A stretch of DNA of 39,761 nt. Source: a bacterium (GTDB lineage: Bacteria; CG2-30-53-67; CG2-30-70-394). Both the position numbers and the translations under genes were made by a program. The stretch's first letter is position 1, and the number at the start of each line of letters is the position of its first letter. The stretch covers positions 1-39,761 of the forward strand of contig JAJRSX010000062.1 of assembly GCA_024278555.1 (NCBI GenBank), read 5' to 3'. The notes beneath the pieces are model-generated. The model saw only the letters and a program-made list of their open reading frames with translations, was not told where the DNA came from and did no database searches. Of the stretch, positions 32,637 through 38,211 are shown one piece after another.

Positions 32637-32905
32637 CCGTGGACCAGCTCCGGCATCGAGGTGTAGAGGCGGGTGGTGTAGTCGATCATCACCTGCGCCA
32701 TCCACGGCATCATGGCGACCATCACCAGGCACATGGCCAGGAGCTTGGGGACGAAGGTGAGGGTCATCTCCTGCACCTGGGTGAGCGCCTGCAGGAGGCT
32801 CACCACCACGCCCACCACCAGCCCCACGAGGAGCAGGGGGCCGGCGAGCAACAGCGCCACCTCTACCGCCTCTCGTCCCAGACCCACCACGGTGTCGATG
32901 TTCAT
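32633..32905 (-). CDS. fliQ: Flagellar export protein FliQ
   Basis: A 90-residue two-helix gate subunit; length and sequence (GPLLLVGLVVGVVVSLLQALTQVQEMTLTFVPKLLAM) are typical. First gene of this operon, with a σ54-type promoter 46 bp upstream. Its usual upstream neighbour fliP is not present; the DNA before it is intergenic and then an opposite-direction gene. Confidence 0.95.
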   Translation of the reverse strand: MNIDTVVGLGREAVEVALLLAGPLLLVGLVVGVVVSLLQALTQVQEMTLTFVPKLLAMCLVMVAMMPWMAQVMIDYTTRLYTSMPELVHG

Positions 32906-32950
32906 CGGTTCGCTCCTCGCACCGGGGATCGGCGCGCCTGCGGGGGACAG

Positions 32951-32966
32951 AGCAAGACGGATGCCA
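32951..32966 (-). promoter_or_regulatory. σ54 promoter of the fliQ-fliA operon
   Basis: On the minus strand: TGGCAT-ccgtc-TTGCT, with the -24 GG and -12 GC dinucleotides at correct spacing, preceded by C as in the consensus. The predicted start point is about 35 nt before the fliQ ATG. σ54 control of flagellar export genes is well known in polar flagellates. Confidence 0.7.
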
Positions 32967-33210
32967 GCCCCTGCAAGGCCGCAACGAGAACGCGAACCAC
33001 GCCGCTAAACCGTTGCAACAACGGCGCTAACCCACCGTTTCACCCTCCCGGCCGGTGCGCCGCTCGGTGCCGGAGACGTCAACGACGTCGGCGTGTGCAG
33101 TCACCGGTTTGACGACTCCGCACGCGCCCCGTCGGCGTCCGCACCCCTCTTCCTACCACCCTCTTCCGTCGCCCCACCGCGAGTTCCACCACACACCCGA
33201 AGAATCGTGT

Positions 33211-33237
33211 TCAGGTTTCCCAATCCAACGCCGATAC
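33211..33237 (+). promoter_or_regulatory. FliA (σ28) promoter for the winged-helix/HDOD pair
   Basis: tcaggttt, 11 bp, gccgatac. The enterobacterial FliA consensus is TAAAGTTT-N11-GCCGATAA: the -10 matches at 7 of 8 positions, the -35 at 6 of 8, and the spacing is exact. It lies 50 bp before the start at 33287. fliA itself is in the divergent operon, so this pair is likely a late flagellar unit. Confidence 0.65.
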
Positions 33238-33286
33238 GGTTTTGCAGGAGGAGCAACCAACGTTCCCAACAAACGCGAGGTTGCCG

Positions 33287-33583
33287 GTGAAGCCGCTAAC
33301 AGAAGAGCAGGTCATCAACCCGATCCTGAACTGCAATTCGAAGATCGATATCCTCCGTGTATTGGCACGGGCGGAGGATCCCCTCACGGGTCGTCGTATC
33401 GCACTCTTGGGGGGCATCAGCGGCCGCTCGTGTCAGCTCTCCCTCCAGGCGCTGACCGAGGCCGGGATCCTCATCCGCAAGGTGGTGGGCCGGGCCCATA
33501 CGTACACGTTGAACCGCGATCACAGGCTGGTGCGGGAGGTGGTCATCCCGCTCTTCCAGACCGAAGACGCTCTGGTCTCCTGA
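33287..33583 (+). CDS. Small winged-helix DNA-binding protein
   Basis: A 98-residue protein from GTG 33287, chosen because gagg lies 6 bp before it; a TTG at 33242 would add 15 residues. The sequence SKIDILRVLARAEDPLTGRRIALLGGISGRSCQLSLQALTEAGILIRKVVGRAHTYTLNRDH is a winged helix of the kind often found N-terminal to nucleotidyltransferase domains, but here it ends after LVREVVIPLF with no enzyme domain. It is probably a transcription regulator. It is 14 bp from the HDOD gene and behind a FliA-type promoter, suggesting a role late in flagellar or motility control. Confidence 0.7.
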   Translation: MKPLTEEQVINPILNCNSKIDILRVLARAEDPLTGRRIALLGGISGRSCQLSLQALTEAGILIRKVVGRAHTYTLNRDHRLVREVVIPLFQTEDALVS

Positions 33584-33597
33584 GGACCGGGTTCCGT

Positions 33598-34503
33598 ATG
33601 GGCCGGCCCACCGCCGCACCTCCCACCGGGGGTGACGCCACCACCCTCGACCACGCGCGGGTGGCGGCGCTGATGGCGTCGGTGACCGAGCTACCGACGC
33701 TGCCGGCGATCGCCACCCGGGTGAGCTCGGTGGCCCGTGACCCCGACTCCACCGTCGGCGACATGGCGGCGGTGATCAGCCAGGACCAGGCGCTCACCGC
33801 CAACCTCCTGCGGGTGGTCAACTCCGCCTACTTCGGCTTCATCCGCCGGATCTCCTCGGTCTTCGAGGCGATCAACCTCCTCGGCTACAACGAGGTGGTG
33901 AAGATGGCCTTCACCGTGGCGGTCATCCACGAGCTCGACTACGACTCGGCCAACCGCTTCGACCGCAACGCCTTCTGGACCCACGCCGTGTGCACCGCAA
34001 ACGCCAGCCAGGCACTCGCCGAGCAGCTCCACTGCGCACCACGCGACGACGCCTTCACCGCCGGCCTGCTGCACGACATGGGCAAGCTGATCCTCGACCA
34101 GTTCTTCCCCGATGCCTTCGGCGAGATCCTCGCCCTGATCCGCGAAGAGGGGTTGACGAGCTGCGAGGCGGAGATGGGCCGCCTCGGCACCACCCACGCG
34201 CAAATCGGCGAGTGGGTCGCCCGAAGCTGGCTCCTGCCCGAGGCCGCCATCGCCTCGATCCGCCACCACCACGAGCCGCCGGAGGAGCGGTGCGGCCTGC
34301 CCAACTCCGCCGACCCGATCGTCGACGTGGTGCAGTTCGCCGACCTCCTGTGCCGCGCCGAGGGGCTCGGCCACAGCGGCGACCCGGCACGACCCGAGCT
34401 CCCCGAGGCCCCCCTGGCGAACCTCGGCCTCGACCCCAACTCCCTCGACCTCCTGCGCGAGCGGCTGGCGGAGGTGGCGGCGGAGATCTCCGCGTTTTTT
34501 TGA
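33598..34503 (+). CDS. HDOD-domain signalling protein
   Basis: A 301-residue single-domain protein. The HDOD fold covers about 25-230: LPTLPAIATRVSSVARDPDSTVGDMAAVISQDQALTANLLRVVNSAYFG and SSVFEAINLLGYNEVVKMAF at the front, AGLLHDMGKLILDQFFP in the middle (keeping the HD pair), and SIRHHHEPP near 225. HDOD proteins act in signalling, often with motility or c-di-GMP circuits, and most lack enzyme activity. The ATG at 33598 is preferred; an open frame runs much further upstream but is unlike protein and crosses the preceding gene. Likely cotranscribed with the winged-helix gene. Confidence 0.88.
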   Translation: MGRPTAAPPTGGDATTLDHARVAALMASVTELPTLPAIATRVSSVARDPDSTVGDMAAVISQDQALTANLLRVVNSAYFGFIRRISSVFEAINLLGYNEVVKMAFTVAVIHELDYDSANRFDRNAFWTHAVCTANASQALAEQLHCAPRDDAFTAGLLHDMGKLILDQFFPDAFGEILALIREEGLTSCEAEMGRLGTTHAQIGEWVARSWLLPEAAIASIRHHHEPPEERCGLPNSADPIVDVVQFADLLCRAEGLGHSGDPARPELPEAPLANLGLDPNSLDLLRERLAEVAAEISAFF

Positions 34504-34519
34504 CCGGCGGTCAAAAAAA
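34495..34519. repeat. T7-gacc-ggc-ggtc-A7 palindrome over the HDOD stop
   Basis: An 11 bp perfect inverted repeat with a 3 nt loop: seven T, gacc, loop, ggtc, seven A. The HDOD stop codon is within it. The T-run is before the stem, not after, on both strands, so it is not a standard intrinsic terminator, though the structure separates two convergent genes. Confidence 0.6.
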
Positions 34520-34554
34520 CGGTGTCGGGAGATTGCCGACGCTCTTGCGACCGT

Positions 34555-35352
34555 CTAACGACACCGCGACGACCCGGAATCTGTGCCCTTCGGAGTCGGG
34601 GGAAGGAGGAGGGAGAGGGAGGGGACCGCGGGCACGTCGGTCACCCTTCGTTCCGGCTGGTGGGTGTCGGGGCGCGTAACCGCCACCACGAAGCCGATCC
34701 CCGCCGCCTGCGCCGCCTTCAGTACCGGCACGCTGTCGTCCACGAGGAGGGCACGGGAGGGGTCGTAGGGGAGAACGCCGCGGAGCCGCGCCCAGAAGCG
34801 CGGATCTTCCTTCGGGGCGCCGAGGTCGTGGGAGACCACGAGCTCGTCCAGGAGCGCCCCGAGGCCGGTAAGCCTCAACTTCAGGGCGACGCTCTTGGTG
34901 TGGGCGTTGGTCACCAAGACGCGCCGCTTGCCCGCCGCCCCCACGGCGCGGAGGAAGTCGAAGGCGTGGGGCAGGGGGCGGATGTAGTGGCTCACCTCCT
35001 CCTTGAGCTCGGCGATCGGCAGGGAGAGCTCGCGGCTCCAGTGGTCGACACAGTACTACTCGAGCCTCCCGGCCACCTTCCGGTACTCACCGCGGAGCCA
35101 CTCCAGGGCCGTCTCCGGGTCGGTCCCGTCCCGCCGGGCAATCTGCTCCGGCACGTGGTGGAGCCAGAAGTGGGTGTCGAAGTGGAGGTCGAGCAGGGTG
35201 CCGTCCATATCCAGGAGGACGGTGTCGATCTCGGACCAGGGGAGGTGGGGCGCGCTGCGCGCGCCGGGATGGGGGGTGGGGGATGGGGGGTGGGGGATGG
35301 TGCCGGCCTGCGGCCGGCGGGCGTTACTTTCAGAGGTAGCTTTCATCTTCAT
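34555..35352 (-). pseudogene. yrfG: HAD-family nucleotidase (YrfG-like), interrupted by amber codon
   Basis: Related to the GMP/IMP nucleotidase YrfG. The front reads PWSEIDTVLLDMDGTLLDLHFDTHFW (catalytic DMDGT), and the back VLVTNAHTKSVALKL...PKEDPRFW...ALLVDDSVPVLKAA carries the remaining HAD motifs. Both halves are in the same frame, split by a TAG at 35056-35058 where E. coli YrfG has Trp (LNWYCLDYW against LE-stop-YCVDHW). One G-to-A change of TGG explains it. TAG is an ordinary stop here (addA, SPOR gene), so read-through is not expected. The N-terminal 40 residues from the ATG at 35352 are coded by the inserted G-rich element, so the native start may be lost too. A sequencing error is the main alternative. 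Confidence 0.8.
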
Positions 35353-35401
35353 CGCCAGCCCGCAGGGCTGTCCTCCCCCCTCATCCCTCATCCCCCACCC
35401 C
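35266..35401. mobile_element. G-rich inverted-repeat element, copy 2 (cinA/HAD boundary)
   Basis: A G-rich arm (35266-35300, gggat/ggggggt repeats), hairpin gccggcc/ggccggc with 3 nt loop (35302-35318), 38 nt middle, hairpin agccc/gggct with 3 nt loop (35357-35369), then a C-rich arm (35370-35401) complementary in style to the first. Length (136 bp) and order of parts match 28285-28424, though the inner sequences differ. The G-rich arm could form a G-quadruplex. The cinA stop and the apparent HAD start both lie inside it. Confidence 0.5.
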
Positions 35402-36151
35402 TGGGGCCGAAGGCCCCTCCACCACCGCCTCGTCCGGCAACCTGGCCCGCACCGCGTCCCGCGCCGCCACCACCGCCTCGGGGTCGCGGCCGGCAAAGGT
35501 GATCCGCACCCGGTAGTCGTCGCGCCCCACCGCCGGGTAACTGCCGATCTCCACCTCCGGGCACTGCTCCGCCGCCTGTCGTAGATCCTCGGCGATCCGC
35601 CCCTCGCCGAGGGTGGTGTGGAGGCACAGGTAGGTGAAGGGGGTCCCCCGGAGGGTCGTCCGCAGGGAGGCGAACCGCTCGCGAAAATAGGGGGGGATGC
35701 CGGGAAAGAGGTAGATGTTCTCCATCCGCACCGTCGGCCACACCCCGTCACCCCCCCCCACCAGCTCCCCCCCCTCGGGGATTCGCGCCATACGGAGCTG
35801 GCTCTCGCTCGGCCTCCCCTCCGGAAGGCTGTCGCGCAGGATCGTCTCCAGCACCGGGGCGACCACCAGGCCGACGCCGAAGGCGTGGGCCACCGCGTCG
35901 ACGGTGACGTCGTCGTGAGTGGGGCCGATGCCACCGGTGGTAAAGAGATAGGTGTAGCGCGGAGAGAGCTCGCGCAGGGCCGCGGCGATGGTCTCCACCT
36001 CGTCACGCAGGATCCGTACCTCGCGCAGGCTGATCCCCAGCTGCCACAGCTCACGAGCGAGGACCGGCAAGTTCTCATCGACCACCTTGCCCGCGAGGAG
36101 CTCGTTGCCGATGAGCAGCGCCGCCGCCGTGGTTTGTCCCGCCGACCTCAT
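35381..36151 (-). CDS. Stand-alone CinA/MoCF-type domain protein
   Basis: A 256-residue protein of the CinA N-terminal (COG1058, MoCF_biosynth) family, related to nucleotide-utilising enzymes near molybdopterin biosynthesis; some CinA proteins are pyrophosphatases. Key parts are ALLIGNELLAGKVVDENLPVLARELWQLGI at the front, TTGGIGPTHDDVTVDAVAHAF, and FPGIPPYFRERFASL. The C-terminal deamidase domain of full-length CinA is absent, as in other stand-alone versions. The start at 36151 was chosen to begin just before the conserved strand; an ATG at 36193 would add a basic tail. The last residues (PGVGDEG) are encoded by the G-rich element, so the native C-terminus was probably altered. Confidence 0.85.
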   Translation of the reverse strand: MRSAGQTTAAALLIGNELLAGKVVDENLPVLARELWQLGISLREVRILRDEVETIAAALRELSPRYTYLFTTGGIGPTHDDVTVDAVAHAFGVGLVVAPVLETILRDSLPEGRPSESQLRMARIPEGGELVGGGDGVWPTVRMENIYLFPGIPPYFRERFASLRTTLRGTPFTYLCLHTTLGEGRIAEDLRQAAEQCPEVEIGSYPAVGRDDYRVRITFAGRDPEAVVAARDAVRARLPDEAVVEGPSAPGVGDEG

Positions 36152-36308
36152 CCGCCGAGGATGCGATGGAGGCCGCACCCGCCGCAACCGCACCCATCAA
36201 ACCCGTAAACGTCGGTCGAGGTGCTCGCGCCGGGGCGCAGAGGTGCAGCAAAAAGAGTGACGGTCGAAAAAGCTGCTGTTTCCAGGTCCCTGCGTGGGAG
36301 GGAACACG

Positions 36309-36346
36309 AAAAAAACGCGGCCCGCCTGCCGGTGGCAGACGGGCCG
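36309..36346 (-). terminator. Intrinsic terminator of the Rrf2 gene
   Basis: On the minus strand the long stem cggcccg/cgggccg, with inner ctgcc/ggcag, is followed by cg and seven T. It is 32 bp after the Rrf2-family stop and also insulates cinA. Confidence 0.85.
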
Positions 36347-36377
36347 TGATCGTGGTGGAACGGGTGAGGCGATGCGA

Positions 36378-36839
36378 CTACGCCGCGTGGGTCTCACTCG
36401 CAAGACCGCTGTCCCCCGCCTTCTGGCGGCAGTCGTCGATGATCTCCTGCAGAGTCCGGCTGCCGAGGTAGTCACGGATGTAGTCACGGAACTCGTGCCA
36501 CATGCGGCCGGTGCCGCGGATGCACGACCGGTCGCTCGGCGCCTCCGTCTCCTCACCCTCGGCGAGGTTGGAGAAGACCTCGATGCCCAAGACGTTGATG
36601 ATGTCGTCGATGGAGATCTCGGTGGCCGGACGGGCAAGGAGGAAGCCCCCCTTGGGACCGCGGACACTGGCGACGATGCCGCCCCGCCGCAGCTTATTGA
36701 AAAGCTGCTCCAGGTAGTGGAGGGAGATCCCCTCTACCTCGGCAATCTCGGAGAGCGGGATCGGCCGCTGGCCACTGGTGTAGTTGGCGATATACGCCAA
36801 CGAGCGGACGGAGTAGGTGATCTTGGTGGAAAGAAGCAT
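36378..36839 (-). CDS. Rrf2-family regulator lacking the IscR cysteine triad
   Basis: A 153-residue winged-helix regulator. The N-terminus KITYSVRSLAYIANYTSGQRPIPLSEIAEVEGISLHYLEQLFNKLRRGGIVASVRGPKGGFLLARP is clear Rrf2/IscR. IscR ligates [2Fe-2S] by three closely spaced Cys in its second half; here that stretch (APSDRSCIRGTGRMWHEFRDYI) keeps only C106, and the other Cys is C137. Binding a cluster in the IscR way looks unlikely, unless a dimer or different ligands are used. Divergent from iscA-hscB-hscA, so it likely controls them. Terminated by a strong hairpin. Confidence 0.88.
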   Translation of the reverse strand: MLLSTKITYSVRSLAYIANYTSGQRPIPLSEIAEVEGISLHYLEQLFNKLRRGGIVASVRGPKGGFLLARPATEISIDDIINVLGIEVFSNLAEGEETEAPSDRSCIRGTGRMWHEFRDYIRDYLGSRTLQEIIDDCRQKAGDSGLASETHAA

Positions 36840-36948
36840 GGGTGTGTTCCCTTCACGGGTGTGCGGTGGGTGGCCGCAAGGTCATGCCGCGGCTGTACCT
36901 GGCGCGGCTTGTCAGGTAGGAGCCCCCCCCTCAAGAAACGGTTCGACA

Positions 36949-36964
36949 GCCAACCCTGGTTGGC
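36949..36964 (+). promoter_or_regulatory. Palindromic operator candidate over the σ54 site
   Basis: gccaacc-ct-ggttggc, 7 bp perfect arms. Its right arm covers the -24 element of the σ54-type promoter, so a bound dimer, for example the divergent Rrf2 protein, would block it. The sequence is not close to the IscR type 1 consensus as I recall it. Confidence 0.35.
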
Positions 36965-36976
36965 CCAAGGCTTGCA
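36961..36976 (+). promoter_or_regulatory. σ54-type promoter upstream of iscA-hscB-hscA
   Basis: TGGCCC-aaggc-TTGCA, preceded by T, with the -24 GG and -12 GC at the required spacing; close to nif-type promoters. The leader to the iscA ATG would be about 128 nt. I find no clear NifA TGT-N10-ACA site upstream. Confidence 0.5.
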
Positions 36977-37114
36977 TATAGCCCCTCTCGCCCCCAGATT
37001 GAGGCATGCAGATTGGATCCTTCCATGGGCTCATCACATGGGCGACAGCGTGGCACCAAAGGGCCATTCTACTGCACTCGACTCAAGTTTACACACCCCC
37101 CGTAGGAGCACCCC

Positions 37115-37438
37115 ATGATCACCGTCACCGAGTCCGCCGCTGAAAAGGTCAAGGAGGTTCTGGCCCGCCAGGGGAAGGCGGAGGGCGCCATCCGTGTCCA
37201 GGTCAAGGGCGGCGGCTGCTCCGGGATGCAGTACACCTTCTCGCTGGTAGACGGGCCGCGCCCGGACGACCAGGTGGTCACCGACAAGGGGGTGCGGGTG
37301 TGCGTCGATCCGAAGAGCGCCGTCTTCCTTCAAGGTGCGGAGGTTGACTTCGTGGAGGCCTTCATCAACGGCGGCTTCAAGGTGCGCAACCCAAACGCCA
37401 GCGGGAGCTGCTCCTGCGGTGAGTCATTCAGCGCCTGA
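37115..37438 (+). CDS. iscA: A-type iron-sulfur carrier (IscA/HesB family)
   Basis: A 107-residue A-type carrier that delivers Fe-S clusters to apoproteins. The three ligand Cys are C35 (GGGCSGMQY), C99 and C101 (GSCSCGESF), with the conserved FINGGFKVRNPNASGSCSCG tail. Length fits IscA/ErpA. It is followed 14 bp later by hscB, so an Isc rather than Suf context; iscS and iscU are not in the window. Confidence 0.93.
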   Translation: MITVTESAAEKVKEVLARQGKAEGAIRVQVKGGGCSGMQYTFSLVDGPRPDDQVVTDKGVRVCVDPKSAVFLQGAEVDFVEAFINGGFKVRNPNASGSCSCGESFSA

Positions 37439-37452
37439 GCCGTTTCGCCCCG

Positions 37453-38184
37453 ATGGAAACGCTGCAGGTCAAGTGTCAGAGCTGTAACCGCCAGCTCTCC
37501 AGCTTCTTCTGCCGGGAGTGCCGGACGGTGGTGCCGGTGCCGCGCGGGGTCGACTACTTCCGCTACCTCGGCCTGCCGCAACGGCCGCAAATCGACGCAG
37601 ATCGCCTGGAGCAGACCTACCTCCGCCTGAGCCAGGAGTACCACCCGGACCGCCACCCGGACCTCGACCCCGAGCAACACGCGGCGATCCTCCAGCGCTC
37701 GGCGCTGCTCAACCAGGCCTACGCCTGTCTGAAGGAGCCGAAGCAGCGGGTCCAGTATTTGGTCGAGCTCCTCACCCAGGGAGAGCGGTCGGCCAGCCAC
37801 GCCATCCCGCCGGCGGTGGCGACCCTCTTTCGCCAGGTGCAGACCGCCCTCTCGGAGGCGGACGGCTACCTGTGCGAGGCGGAGCGGCCGAAGTCCACCC
37901 TGGAGGCGGCCGCCTTCGCCCTGGGCAGCGGCGAGCGCGAGCGCCACGCCAAAGCCCTCGCCCACTGCCACGAGGCAACCCACGCCCAGCAGGACGAGGC
38001 CCTCGCCCAGCTTGCGGAGATCGACGCCCTCTGGGATCAGCCCGGCGAGCAGTCGGAGGAGGCGTTTCACCGCCTCGCGGCACTGGCCGACACCCTCTCC
38101 TATCTCGACCGGCTGGAGGCACAGGTCCACGAGCGGCTGGTGAAGCTCCGGATGGTCACCCTGCCGAACCTCGCCCGTCCCTAA
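37453..38184 (+). CDS. hscB: Fe-S co-chaperone HscB with N-terminal zinc-finger motif
   Basis: A 243-residue J-domain co-chaperone that hands IscU to HscA. The J domain runs from about 33 (VDYFRYLGLPQRPQIDADRLEQTYLRLSQEYHPDRHPD) with HPD at 64-66, followed by the HscB C-terminal helical bundle. Unlike E. coli HscB it starts with two CxxC pairs, C8-C11 and C20-C23 (KCQSCNR...FFCRECR), as in eukaryotic HSC20. This probably binds zinc. It is longer than the usual 170-180 residues, partly through this front and partly through a longer C-terminal region. Confidence 0.92.
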   Translation: METLQVKCQSCNRQLSSFFCRECRTVVPVPRGVDYFRYLGLPQRPQIDADRLEQTYLRLSQEYHPDRHPDLDPEQHAAILQRSALLNQAYACLKEPKQRVQYLVELLTQGERSASHAIPPAVATLFRQVQTALSEADGYLCEAERPKSTLEAAAFALGSGERERHAKALAHCHEATHAQQDEALAQLAEIDALWDQPGEQSEEAFHRLAALADTLSYLDRLEAQVHERLVKLRMVTLPNLARP

Positions 38185-38211
38185 CCCACCTGCCCCTCAC
38201 TCGGATTGCCC

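Larger units (their letters stand above)
32906..33286. other. Divergent flagellar control region
   Basis: A 381 bp gap with no supported gene. It contains the leftward σ54 promoter (32951-32966), a 6 bp perfect hairpin ccgttg/caacgg (33010-33024) and the rightward FliA-type promoter (33211-33237). The GC content drops compared with the genes. Activator sites for the σ54 promoter would be expected between 33000 and 33150 but I cannot identify them. Confidence 0.6.

Noticed and set aside
33055-33597. A 482-residue open frame extending the HDOD gene far upstream
   Set aside because: The extra part runs across the winged-helix gene in another frame and is not protein-like; the HDOD start at 33598 is well placed.
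34495-34519. Bidirectional terminator between HDOD and HAD genes
   Set aside because: The stem is only gacc/ggtc plus A-T pairs, and no T-run follows it on either strand.
36166-36471. Small plus-strand frame between cinA and the Rrf2 gene
   Set aside because: It crosses the Rrf2 terminator and gene end and has low-complexity composition with no ribosome site.
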